NCBI RefSeq assembly: GCF_001625215.2
Contig: NC_030383.2
Span: 11,420,779 to 11,484,778 of the forward strand
DNA from: Daucus carota subsp. sativus
Taxonomy: Eukaryota > Streptophyta > Magnoliopsida > Apiales > Apiaceae
Direction: 5' to 3'
DNA length: 64,000 bases
The notes under the pieces: model-generated
Told to the model about the DNA's origin: nothing
Database searches by the model: none
The model's input: only the letters and a program-made list of their open reading frames with translations
Shown here: positions 35,601-46,880 of the stretch, one piece after another
Layout of the letters: each line of letters begins with the position of its first letter
Numbering within the stretch: position 1 is the stretch's first letter
Program-made: the position numbers and the translations under genes

Positions 35601-36343
35601 ACTAAATTCCGTTCATATTAACTATTATTTTAGGCATGAAAAGAGGTAGAATACGAAAGATTTATTTAAATTCAAATTATAATTATATAAAATTTTAATA
35701 TTTTACCCCAACTTATGCTAACTGTAATAGTCATTCGGACGGAATTTGGTAAAAAGATGCGAAGTTAAACAAGTTTAAAATTTAGAGGTGTAATATAACA
35801 AGAAACATGTGTCGAGACTAAACCCAAAAAGCATAAAAAATAAGGGATGTAATTATGTAAAGTGCTAATAACTCAATAAATAGTCATATCATAATATTGA
35901 AAATATAAAAATAAAAAATAAAAAATGCACAAACCAGAACCATATCTAAGATCATCTTCAAACAAGAACCAGAACAAATCACAAAACTGAATTTTCTTGA
36001 ATCAAAGAATAAAACACAAAATGAATTTGGTGAGGATAAATTAGAATACCTTGGCAAGAGAGAATTCCTCATCGGTTACCAGAGAGGACTTATTGGGTGC
36101 AGCAGCAGGTTGAGTAGATGCAGAATCAGCTGCTCGGGAAATGAAATTGAGTTTGTTTTTACGATGATTCAGAAGCGGCCGCAACTGAGAACTGAACAAC
36201 TCAGAGCTGGAGGTTCCATTAGTACGAGAAAGCCTGGGTGTTAACGATTCAATACCAATACGAATACGATGATGGAGATTGTTTATTACAGGGGATCCTC
36301 CGCCAACTACTGCCGCCGCCGCCGCCGTAGCTGTAATCGTCAT
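29067..36343 (-). CDS. DUF2854-like chloroplast membrane protein
   Basis: Nine exons fit GT-AG borders and phase: 36343-36050, 33521-33475, 32931-32829, 32413-32327, 32100-32017, 30295-30242, 29714-29634, 29457-29412 and 29122-29067, giving 283 residues. Exon 1 (98 residues) is rich in Ala, Ser, Arg and Asn with few acids, as in a plastid transit peptide. Exons 2-3 encode two hydrophobic segments (VIGLYGGVSLLGYGFGAYF and MLTYGFPLAIIGMALKY), so two membrane spans are likely. The soluble part has AELKPVPC, RYRYGDEQHLEEALKRIF, GGGIARRSAPTL and KRQAKFASFFGPDI blocks. These are shared, from memory, with cyanobacterial and plant DUF2854 proteins of unknown function. Intron 1 is 2.5 kb and contains an antisense LINE; introns 2 and 5 hold MITEs. 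The exon chain is strong; the family name is less certain. Confidence 0.85.
29795..30004. repeat. 105-bp tandem duplication in an intron
   Basis: Copy 1 (29795-29899) and copy 2 (29900-30004) start GATAATCAAGTAGCGAGG and differ by only two or three bases. They lie in intron 6 of the DUF2854-like gene. Confidence 0.9.
30576..30949. mobile_element. MITE with GAGCAAGTCCAATGC ends
   Basis: GAGCAAGTCCAATGC at the left is exactly inverted at the right (GCATTGGACTTGCTC). TGA flanks both ends (30573-30575, 30950-30952), which would be a 3-bp target duplication as in PIF/Harbinger, although TWA is more usual. It is 374 bp, in intron 5 of the DUF2854-like gene. Confidence 0.7.
32653..32694 (+). repeat. 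Poly-C run joined to (CA)n and (TA)n
   Basis: Eighteen C residues are followed by about eight CA units and a short TATATA. It lies in intron 3 of the DUF2854-like gene. Confidence 0.95.
33107..33363. mobile_element. Stowaway-type MITE in intron 2
   Basis: Ends CTCCCTATGGTTCTTTTTAC and the complement of AGTATTAAGAGACGGAGGGAG are matched and flanked by TA on both sides. It is 257 bp and non-coding. Confidence 0.8.
34088..35436 (+). pseudogene. LINE ORF2 C-terminal remnant: zf-RVT and RNase H
   Basis: The frame starts at SIWASQSLVKAGTKWRVGSG, the usual segment after the reverse transcriptase. It continues through the zinc-binding zf-RVT block (FWRRLWNLKIPPTTKNFLWR, then CPMC near 34605). The frame then shifts near 34625 and continues in another frame (LHCLIQCDFAEAC). 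A stop lies at 34891-34893, after which the same frame resumes. The last part is an RNase H domain (INVDAALF, GFGCVARDHSGRFLGA, LAEVIAVKEAL, ESDCMKVVQAL, ANRVAHCLAR). Endonuclease and reverse transcriptase are absent, so it cannot move by itself. Confidence 0.85.
34098..35474 (+). mobile_element. 5'-truncated LINE (L1/RTE-like) in intron 1
   Basis: The insert carries only the C-terminal half of a plant LINE polyprotein and ends in an A-rich tail (AAAAGAAAATAAAAAG at 35463). Similar words flank it: AAGAACTCTGCA at 34087-34098 and AAGACCTCTGCA at about 35476-35487, a probable target duplication. It lies in the opposite orientation to the host gene. Confidence 0.75.
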
Positions 36344-38087
36344 TGCCGAGATTATGTTAAAGCATTCGAATTTGAGAGTATTGATAATTTAAAAGAGTTT
36401 GAGTTCAACACAAGCTAAGCTAGACCACTCGCTTAACTGCCTCTTCTCTTTGGATACGTGGGCCTCTATTTGCCTTGTGCATTTATTTTTTTGATTTTAT
36501 GATTCAGGCCACGGTTTTTTAAGAAATATGATTTGTAATTTATCCTGAATACGTGAAATATACTTATTTATCTATAATGTAATATTAATTTTGTATAATA
36601 TTATATAATAAATTAATTAATTTGTTCATAAAATTATTTTTTCGATTTAGAGATGAAATTACAATAATTATATAATATCTTCGAGTGGTTTTCATAAGGA
36701 AAAGAAAAGAGTTGCGGTAAGAAAAATATTTGAGTCTTTCCTCAAATTTGTTAATAATATTAAAGCAAACCTTTTATATAAACTATTTACATGAAAATTG
36801 TTGATTTTAATTAAATTTCTTCTTTTTAAGATGGTTTTCTTCAATTCAATTCAGGTTTCAATTACATTTTCACAATACTTTAACTTTTTTGCTTAATTGA
36901 TAGATGTATAGCTATTGTTTTGAACACATATATCATCTTTATTTCTTCATATAAAATCATTCTATTTTTCAAAATGATTCGAGTTTATTGAGAACAATTT
37001 ATATCCTTTCCGTAGACGTAAGTGCGATATCTAACTGTTTCAAGATTAAGTATTTGTTCAGGCTAATTATATAGAATCAAGCTAGTAAATTAGATTTTAA
37101 GAGTTCACTTGGTTGATGAGAAAATTTTGATTGAAGCAATTATATAGTATTGTTATTGTGCATTGACTACTTTTATAATTATTTATAACTAATTACGTGC
37201 AATTGACTCCTTCGGATCATAAGTTATCTATTTATACAAAGTTGTTTAGATCTTTCGGGTAAAAGTGAACCCTCATAGACGATAGAGTTTGATTTGTTGT
37301 ACTTAAAAACCGGTCGTAATGAGATGTTAGATATGGTTAGTAGCGATAGCGACTTATCATCGCAATGGGATATCACGGGATTGAATGATCAAATTTCTTT
37401 ATATTCAGGATTTCCAAATTTTTCAAAATGTTGGATTTTAAACTTTGACATGATTATAAAATCCAAATATTTCTTTAACTATGTTGCGATTGTCCTTAAT
37501 CCTCAAATTTGCTACTTCATATAATTATTCTTAGAATTGTTGAGACATCATAAATTCATCGACCTCAATCTTATTTCATATGTAATTGTTTCTTATACTT
37601 AGGTAAGTGCATTTTTGTGTATTATTTCATTCACTCTTACATAATTTTATGACTCTTAGTTAATTGTAAGATCGATGAGATTGTCGGGCAATCCGGTAAG
37701 GGTAAGGGTAGGAGGAAAGTACATAACCAGTTGGATTCGATTTAGAGTCTTTTTCTTAAGAGTAAGCATTAGGAGTCTAATTATATAAAACTATACTCGT
37801 TAATACATATATTTGATTATATTATAATAATGAGTTCGGAAGTTTGTATAGTCCTGTAACGGAATAATTCACGTTCAGAGTGTGATTTTGGATATTAAAT
37901 TTGATACAATTGTTCTTCTATTTTATTTGGATTGTATTGATATTTAGACATTGCATCGTTGTATTTGTTCAATTATCAATGTTTTGTGTGTAATGTAGAC
38001 GCGGTCAAAATTTAATGACCCGGATTTGGAGATGTCACAGGGGTAAAATTAATTTTTGTTCTTTTAACAAGACATTTAATAGGATAA
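36344..38087. other. Intergenic; promoter side of the DUF2854-like gene, otherwise nothing recognised
   Basis: The gene at 36343 reads leftwards, so 36344-36800 should contain its promoter and 5' leader. No clear TATA box stands out. The remaining open frames (for example 37294-37524) carry no known motif. Confidence 0.4.
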
Positions 38088-40276
38088 CTAGCGTAGAAGC
38101 CCGTGCAAGGCACGGGCCAACATTTATAAAAAATATATATTATTTATTTTAATTAATAATTTTGTTTGTTTTTATAATATAATTATGCTTTTATTAAATT
38201 TTTAAGTATAGTTTTATTTTGAAACCAACTAATAATATCAATAATATGTAATTCGGGATAGTAAATATATTTTTAATTACTCAGACTAACACGAAATAAT
38301 TTGTATATGAGAGATTTTAACAATCAGTGAAGTCTAGTGAGCTATTCAATCCAATTATTATGACATAGGTAGAACTTTTAGACGCAGATTATATATTTCA
38401 ATTTATAATATAGGTAAATAGTTGAAATTGATTTAATATGTTCACAATTTACGATCACCCTTAGTAATACGATCGAATTCAATTACATGAACATATAAAA
38501 ATTTAACTATACGAGGCGATCAAAATTCTGATACACATAATAGTTGTGATCTCCCTTTGTTTCTCTTTCGCCTCCTCTATCTCAATCTTCTTATAACCGC
38601 TCTACACATATTTATATGTTGAACAATACTATGATCATCAGTCGGTCGAAGAACGATCATTTGCTGCCTTATTACTATGTTATCATAAAGTTTATCAATA
38701 TTTAATAAGTTGATCTATTTTTTATAAAATCATATGGGATTATTTAATTTAATAGTCAACTGTCTAAATCTCGACTGATTTGAGTTGTAATTCGGTTGAG
38801 TACCAGCACTCGAACTCTTTTCCAAGCTAAATTTATATTGTTTGGATAATAACTCAATTTTGAGTGTCACTCGAGTAAAACTCAATTTTTGTTTGTTTTT
38901 ATAATATAATTGTGTTTGTATTAAATTTTTAAGTATATTTTTATTTTGAAACCAACTAATGACATCAATAATATCTAACTCAGTATAGTAAATATATTTT
39001 TATTTTCTCAGACTAACACGATATAATTTTTATACAATAGATATTTACAATCAGTGAAATCTAGTGGGCTATTCAATCCAATTAGAACGACACAGGTAGA
39101 ATTTTTAGACACAAATTATATATTTTAATCTATAAAACATATAAATAGTTTAAATTGATTTAATATGTTCACAAGTTACGATCACCCGTAGGGATATGAT
39201 CGAATTCAAGCACATACACATATAAAAGTTTAACTATACGAGTCAATCAAAGTTCAGACTCAGATACATGTAATAGTTGTTATCTCTCTTGTTATCTCCC
39301 TTTGTCTCTCTTTCTCTCCTCCTCTCTCTCAGTCTTTTTTATTACGAGTCTACAAATATTTATATGTTGAACAATACTATGATCATCAGTCGGTCAAACA
39401 ATCATTTGCTACCTAGTTACTATCTTTTCATGAAAGTTTATCAATATTTAACAAGCTGATTTATTTTTTATTAAATTATATGTGATTATTTTATTTAATA
39501 GTCAGCTGTTTAAAACTCGACTGATTTGAGTTGTAATTCGGTTGATTACCTGCACTCGAACTCTTTTCCAAGCTAAATTTATATTGTTTGGATGATAACT
39601 CAATTTTAAATGTCACTCGAATAAAACTCGATACAAACTTGAGCCAACTTGAATTAGACGTTAAGAAATTTAATAAATGAAAAAAGGTCTAAAACTGAAA
39701 AGATTGAATACAGTGACATAATTATCCAAGGCTAATTAAATTGGATAATCCAATTTTGTCCCAGTACTTCTATATTTGTTGAGTACTCATTACTCGATAT
39801 AATCACCGAGTCAAATCATAATTTGATTTTTAAAACAGTGGTTACAGAATTTAATTAAGTTGTCACTTGAGTCCATTACATGTAAATAATTTTTATTTTT
39901 TAATAAAATGAGAATTACAAGATCTTGATTTAAATTTATAATTAAAATGATAGTTTGATTAAATGTTCCAAAATCAGTTCAGATAAATATATTTTTTGTA
40001 AATTATCCAACTATTAGCATTTAATATTTTTTGTATCAATATATATTAGTTGAAAAATTTTTGTAAATAAGGGGTAATAAATAAGTGAAAAGTGTAATTA
40101 ACATAAATATTAATGTGCAAAATACCTTAATCAATGATATTTAATATGTTGAATATAATAAATGAACTATATTGGTATTTTTGTAATTATAAGTTAAGTA
40201 GGGGTATAATGGACATTTCACGCCTAATTCTTTTGCTCTTTTTACCCTTGGTTGCAATTTAATATATAGAAGTAGA
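38088..40276 (-). mobile_element. Helitron-like element, copy D, 2.2 kb
   Basis: On the minus strand the 3' end is the hairpin GCCCGTGCCTTGCACGGGC followed by TTCTACG and CTAG (38091-38088). The 5' end is proposed at 40276 (TCTACTTCTATATATTAA after an A). The hairpin and CTAG are convincing. The 5' end differs in sequence from copies A-C, so it is a guess. There is no Rep/helicase frame. Confidence 0.55.
38155..39620. repeat. Diverged 727-bp tandem duplication inside Helitron D
   Basis: The segment starting TTTGTTTGTTTTTATAATAT at 38161 recurs at 38888. Further matches include GAAACCAACTAAT, GGTAGAA.TTTTAGAC, GTTGAACAATACTATGATCA and CAAGCTAAATTTATATTG. Identity is clearly below that of the 11-kb duplication, so it is older. 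Confidence 0.8.
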
Positions 40277-42644
40277 TTTGAATATCAATTTTATTAAATA
40301 TTATCAAATTTTAAATATTAAATATTTAAGATCAATACCCTCTTATATATATTAAATGATTTTGATTTTTAAAAAAGTATTTGAAATATTCACTTTAGTG
40401 TCCTAAGTCATTGCCTATAAATTTATCACCAAACAACCCATACCAGTAAATATCAATAAATTTCTATTTTAATTGCAAATCCATGTGAAAATAAAATATT
40501 TTCAAAGTCATTTATAACTCAAATCTCATCAATAGTCATCTCAAATTTCTTACAGGCAGATTTACTATAAGTGTTAGTAAATCCTCGACATAATTTAGTT
40601 TTTTGTTGTTATCATAGAATATTAGATCTGAGAGAAGAATAAAGGCACTTTCATTCTTCCCCTTTTGATAATTTCACAGCCACTTAATTTATAAGATCTA
40701 AATATGTGTGTAGATACTACTTCCTTTATGTGTATACTAATAAGTTTTATCTTAATCAATTTTAAATCATTTTTAGTTAGTTTTCCCTTAACTTCAAATT
40801 ACTCTGCTCGTAGGGTTCGCGAGCCTTGTCGAGCCTCTGCTATTTTTAAATTTTTTATTATAAATATATTTTTACAAGTATATTTAATATTTTATTTATA
40901 ATTTATATATTTAATCGGATCGAACTCGAGCCAAACCGATCATACTTCGAGTTTTTGTTAATATTTGGTGACTCGATTCGAGCTTTCGAGCCGAACTCGA
41001 GCCTATCGAATTGTTTACGAACCGAGTTTCGAACTTAAAATTAAAGGTTCGATTGAACTCGAACTCGAGCTTGAGCCCCGAACTTTTCATCCTAGCTCGA
41101 GCTGAGCCTCGCAATGTTCGACTCGACTCGATTACACCCCTACCCTAATACACAAGGAGCAATGTTAGAGGTACAAAAATATGTATCAAAAAACAAGTGG
41201 TCTGTTTGGAGTTGTTGTGTATGAGAGGTCCATTATATTAATGAGGATCTAACCAATCAAAAATTCAAAACTCATGTTTCAAAGAAATTTTTTTGAAAAC
41301 TTTTGTGGATGCTCCAGCATTTCTTAAATGCACAAAATTTATTTGACAATTTAAATCAAATAAAGATTAAGCATGGTTGTCAATAATTTAAGTAAGGATT
41401 TGTTCGGGATGTATTCAACTCATTTTTTAATAAATTTTACGAGTTAATAATCATGTATGAAATTTTATAAGATTATTATAGCATATTTTGTTTACACGCA
41501 AGTTAAATTAAAATCTCAGAGTTGATACACAGCATGTCAGATTTTAGCACAAAATTTTTTAATTTCATAGATTTTGAAAAGATTTACAAAAATGTAAAAT
41601 ACACCGGAAAATCCATTATAATCTATAATATTATAAAACAATGAAAGAATATCCATCATATTTGAATACATCATATTTTAAAGTATTTTAATATTGTCAT
41701 ATTTTTAAGAATAATTTAAAGGGAAAATGTTAGGTATCCCAAAAATTGTTCCCGATTTTGTCTCCCTTACTAATTGGTAATGTTTTACTGTTTTCACTCA
41801 CACTAATAATAATTGAACTTCATGTGCACACAAATCTCCCGATTAAAATCGGTCATTTTTCCACGTCATTTGGGATAAGATTTGGATTGTTTAGTATTAC
41901 TCTAATTTAAAATTTTAATTAAATAATTCAAGATTTTTTTAAATAAAGAATTATATCATCTCCGCCAAATATTACAAGATTTTAACGAATTTTTGAATTT
42001 CAACATAATACACACATCTCAATCAATCCGATAAATTCTTCTTCGGAATTTAGATCAAATATATCCCTTTAATTTAAAAGTTGATGTAAATTCCCCAAAA
42101 TTTAAACACAATCTTTTAAAATCTCATAAATAATGAAAAGATTTCTAAAAACAAAAGATACATCGAACAATCTCAAAAAATCTACTTTAAAATTTCAATT
42201 GAATACACCAATACATTAATAAAATTTCAAAATCGAAATTGAATATACTGATTTTTTTAAGAAATCAGATTTGATACACCCAATACAGCCGACTTTATAA
42301 GAATCGAATATGCCTGATCCGATTCATTTGAATTTTCCTTTACAAGCGAAGACTGAAAAGGAAAATTTCATTCGATTTAAAAAAAAAAAAAAATCATTAG
42401 GCCCGCTTTAATATCCAAAGAACACGCATAATAAAAAGACTACTGTTCTGGCCTCTGCGACGCAGAGCAGAGAGCCAAAGACTCCTTGTCTGTCATTTAC
42501 ACAAGATACTCTAAACTGTTCCCAAACTAATCACTGGACCATTATACCGTTTACCATCTACCAACTTCACCATAGCTATCACATCTTGCACTCTGTATCA
42601 CTACTTTATGACAATACATTTGTGCATTTCTGAGCATATAGTGA
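40277..42644. other. Intergenic, repeats only
   Basis: 40915-41140 is rich in GCTCGAGC / GAACTCGA words and ends ATTACACCCCTACC, which resembles the end of a degraded plant hAT element. 41722-41900 resembles another small repeat (GGGAAAATGTTAGGTATCCC). No gene was found. The last part may hold the 3' untranslated region of the PLATZ gene. Confidence 0.4.
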
Positions 42645-44110
42645 TTAAACTGCAGCACGGTGAGGAATGCCCTTCCTTCGATGGCGTTTACGTGGAGGTT
42701 CCACGGGATCCTGATGATTCGAGGTATGAGGGGTACCAGAAGAACTGCACGGAACATTGTGCTCTTGAGCATTTCCATACTCATAACCACCGCCATAGAC
42801 ACGACGAAAATCAGCGGAATACGGACGAGCTTCCATGAACTGATCGGAATCACGTTCATTGCGCATTTTGCTTGGACCCGAAAACTCGTCTGATTCATAG
42901 CCATGCATTTCCTCCCAATCATGCTTCAGCCTGGGAGTGAATGTGAGCCGGGGATCACCCCTCTCTATTCCTCCAAGCTGTGAAGTAATAAGGAAGAAGC
43001 CAATTAGTCTATTAGTCGCCAACTTAAAATGAAGTACATTCACATCTCTAGCATTATACCAAAAAAAGTAATTAAATCTAAAGAATCTCGTGACAAGAAA
43101 AAGAAAAAAAAGAAACCGAATTTATAGAAAACGTGGACAAAAAAAGTAATTGAGTTTAAAGAATCTAGTGCCAAAAAAAAAACGAAAAAGGAAAAAAGTA
43201 ATCGAATTTAAAGAAAAAGTGGAAACAAATAAATTTCTAGAATCGAATATACAAAAAAATACATTCTCATCCCTACCAATGTAACAACATTCTCAAAAAT
43301 CTCATGAAATCAAATATACAAAAAATACATTCTCATCCCTACCACTGTAACCGCATTCTCAAAAATGTCATAATTATTTACGAATCTTATAGGAACGCGA
43401 CAATGAAATTAAGGCCAAAGAGTCAATCAACAGCATATACTTGTGAACAATTATTCGGAAAAAAACATAAGAGAGAAATGCACAATTGATTACCTTGCAA
43501 CCAAGAGAACAGAACCTGAAATTGTCAAGAAGGCTTCTGCAACAAACCTCACAAGTATTGGTAACTCCTTTTCCCAGCCTCGCTTGCGGCCTTGCATTCA
43601 GAAACACAACTCTAGCACTGTTGATAATGTATGTCTGAACACAAGAGATGTCGATGAGCTTCTGGATCTCAATCACCCTCACCACATTATGGTACGAGGA
43701 TCTCCTTATCTGCATTCCAAACCCGAACATTCCGATTAAGAAAAATCACAAAATAAATAAATAAATAAATTTCCTTATAAAATTACGCGGAAGCAGCTTG
43801 TTTTGTTAAACCTGGAGAACTTGGTGATCCTTGTGGTGAACCAAGCAGTGAGAGCAGAAAGCGTCTCCCAGACAATCGAGACAGAACATGTTGCACTCGA
43901 TTCTTGTGGAGACTCCATGAGATAAACATGGCACAAAGTACGAGGCTTGCAGCATTGGCCTCAACCAGCGAGGACTCATCTCTTCAGTTGCCTCCATTCT
44001 CGACATTGCACTCACCTACGTCACCAAACAAAACATAAAAAGTCAGAATTATTTTACAAATATAAGTTCATTTTCCGAATAAAATAATATGGACATGTGA
44101 GACTTACCAT
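42645..44110 (-). CDS. PLATZ zinc-dependent DNA-binding protein
   Basis: Exons 44015-43812, 43709-43494 and 42977-42645 join in phase 0. The first coding codon may lie on a separate exon: an ATG at 44110-44108 is followed directly by a strong donor (GTAAGT). Splicing to 44015 gives [14 protein letters not shown], 251 residues. Otherwise the ATG at 44006 is used (248 residues). The PLATZ domain spans about residues 20-130: H..ECN.FCLDC...FC.HC..HH.DH, then [35 protein letters not shown] and FRFCSLGCK. The tail is charged and has a basic stretch ([10 protein letters not shown]) that may be a nuclear signal. PLATZ proteins are plant-specific nuclear factors that bind A/T-rich DNA and usually repress or tune RNA polymerase III/II transcription. 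Confidence 0.92.
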
Positions 44111-44139
44111 GGTTGAAGAAGCTATAGCTGAAGAAAACA

Positions 44140-44195
44140 GAGAGGCGGTATGCAGAGAGAGAGAGAGAGAGAGAGGTGAGAGAGAGAGAGATGAG
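44140..44195 (-). repeat. (GA/CT)n in the PLATZ 5' leader
   Basis: Two GA runs, broken by GGTGAG, lie just upstream of the first ATG. On the gene strand they form a CT-rich leader, common in plant 5' untranslated regions. Confidence 0.85.
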
Positions 44196-44218
44196 AAGGA
44201 GAAATGAAAATGATAGTT

Positions 44219-44230
44219 GTATATATAAGG
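44219..44230 (-). promoter_or_regulatory. Candidate TATA box of the PLATZ gene
   Basis: On the minus strand CCTTATATATACAAC lies about 30 bases before the CT-rich leader and about 110 bases before the ATG, a normal core-promoter distance. Confidence 0.5.
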
Positions 44231-44835
44231 TTTGTGAGGCGGTTAAAGATTGTAATGGGCACAAAAATGATATCTTGAAAATTTAATGGGCTTTACCAAC
44301 GTTTAGGGATAAAGAGATAATATCTCTTTTTTTTTTATGTATTTTTTTGCGAGGAAGAAAATTAAGATAAGGACGCATAAAATAGAAATTTATGAAAAAT
44401 AATATAGCTGGGGTGATGACCGTGGGCCCGATTGTGGACTTTTATACTCATTATTTTCGTATTTAGAAATTGATTCTGTCATCTTAATGTCATGTTCTGT
44501 ATTGATCCTCCCCTATTTTATTTTATTAATTTCCTAAGATTACTTTACGGTGAAAGCTAATATTTACAAATTCTTGGTTGGATATGCTCTTCTCCTTTTT
44601 CTCCTGAATGAATAAGTAATTTTTGGACAAATTGTTTCAAAGTGCAAATTTCTGTAGTTTCAAAAAAAATAATCATAAATTAAAAGTATTGATGGACTCT
44701 AAATACTACAATAAACATAATCTATAAACTAAAAATTATATATTTTTTCGATTTGTAAGTCACTAAACATAAACATACATGAACCTACGACCACGAGAAC
44801 TATAAGAATTTTTACCAACAACACTTTATCTGCCA

Positions 44836-45135
44836 TTTCCAAAATTTTCACTATCGATTAAACACACGCTGATATACGTCCAAATTCAGTTAAGCCCACG
44901 TAAAGCCTGCTAACGTAAAATAGTAGAAAAGTTGGAACCAGACAAACCTATACAAATCTAGAAACTACTGTTTTCAAAATTTTCACTATCAGTTAAACAC
45001 AAGCATATCTGAAAATTTCACTATCAATTAAAAGCATGCGGATATACTCCCAAAATTCAGTTGAAGCCACGTAAGACGTAGAATAGTTGAGAAGTCGGAT
45101 CTGAACATATCTCTACAAATCTAGAAACTACTCAA
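44836..45135. repeat. Diverged direct repeat, about 165-bp unit
   Basis: The order TTTTCACTATC(G/A)(A/G)TTAAA, GATATAC, AATTCAGTT, CCACGTAA and CAAATCTAGAAACTACT occurs at 44846-44970 and again at about 45010-45133, with a partial third start at 44982. Confidence 0.75.
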
Positions 45136-45494
45136 ACTATTATGAGGTTGGGCTAGTATTAACTGCTCCTAACTGCGAACCAAAATTCTTGAATGCCCGT
45201 TCGAATTGGCCTAGTCCAACCCGTATCTTTAGAGGTGACGTGGCACATGGTTTTTTTAAAAGTTTAAATTATGGACTTATGGTTTGATTTTTTGTCTAAA
45301 AAATTTTGAATTGTACCGAAATACAATATCAAATGAAACGGATTTTTTTTTGTATTATTTACAAAGATCTCTCATGAAAGTTCAGATAAGAAATTGTATC
45401 ATCTGAAAATTAAGAAAACACCCGACAGAAAATGAAAATCCGCGAATCTAAAGAAGAAAAAGAGAAATTTCAATAAAAGAAAGAAAGAAAAAGA

Positions 45495-46880
45495 GAAATT
45501 TAAAGTGTTTTTAATGTCGAGTGAATTTAGGGCTTTTTCGATCGTTTAATAGTTCCTTGATGCTGTTTTTCTAAATCTCGAATAACATTCGGGATCCTCT
45601 GTTTTCGATTATCTAGTAAATTTCTATAAACAAAATAGATTTACTTTCCACTTATTTAATAACTTCCATGATCCTCCGAAACCAGACTAGTCATTTAATT
45701 CCATGATCGGAAGCTGAATCGCATAAATAACTTAGAATCATGATAATTCCATCTGTGTTTGGAATGTAATGAACTTATCCTTTACTTCTTTATTTCAAAA
45801 CAAAAATATCAAAATCAATAACCAATCCCAAATTTAAAATTTTTAGGACTCTTTTGCTCAAATATATATTATAATTATCAACACAATTGTTTCTCTTTTA
45901 TCCCAAAATAAAAAGAGCAGGTTTAGTTATATTGTGTTTTCACTTGATTTTTTAAACAGTGAATGAGCACTTTATATAATCAGAAGAGTAACAAACTTTT
46001 ATTTGAATCTCTAAAAGTTATAACAAATAAGAGAGGAGTTATAATTTTAGTACATGATATGATGGACACAAATTGAGTATTAGATCGAAAGATCGATAAA
46101 GAATTGTGAGACTTAAAATCTCTGGTTCTTAACAACTTACAATTGTACTTTGATTGGTCATGAGAGTGGCTTTTAAAGGATAATTGTAGGCACTATAATC
46201 TATCTTGGGAGGAGGATTTTATAAATATTAGAAGGATTGTTTTTAGCAAGCAAGAGATACAAATTAGACATTCATGATAGTCATTGAAGGACTTATATGC
46301 TTGACTAGTTTTTCTCTCATATTTATTTATTTGTTACATTAATTATTTGATAATCACATACGAGCAAATTCTTCTCCACATTTCTGAATTGTAAAGGGTA
46401 AAATACCTAACATAATATAGCTCTCCCTTGAAAGAGACATAATAATTCCCATGTGGCCGAGAAAGAGCATTATGTAATGTAGCAGCTACAAAAACTGTAG
46501 GATGAAGTAGAAGGTATCAGAGATTTAGTGCTTGAGGATGAAGAAGACTTAAGCCGATCAAGAGGAAGCATGCAAGGATCAGGATGTCAAGTGGAGTACC
46601 GTTCAATTGCTTTTAATGTTAAGTGAAATTAGGGCTTTTTTATCGTTTAATGTCTCCTTCACAGAGTTTTGCTAGATCTCGAATATCATTCAAGTTCCTC
46701 GATTTTCGATTCTATAATCAATTTATAAATAAAAAAAAAGATCTTAGTTCCATTCATTTAATTACTTCAATTATCCTACCAAGCCAAACATGAACCTTTT
46801 GATTCATTATGCTCACACGCTAAATTCCTTAAATTACTTATAATTATGATAATTCTATATTTATTCGAATACAATGAACT
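45495..46880. repeat. Old direct duplication 1.1 kb apart
   Basis: 45495-45790 and about 46608-46885 share, in order, TTAGGGCTTTTT(C/T), ATCGTTTAAT, TCTCGAATA.CATTC, TTTTCGATT and ATGATAATTC. They are well diverged and non-coding. Confidence 0.65.

Noticed and set aside
37680-37720. GGTAAGGGTAAGGGTAGG resembling telomere repeats
   Set aside because: The plant telomere unit is TTTAGGG; this is a short degenerate GGTAAG run and not an interstitial telomere.
42608-42893. Plus-strand frames opposite the PLATZ last exon
   Set aside because: The PLATZ frame on the minus strand explains the coding signal; the plus frames have no motif.
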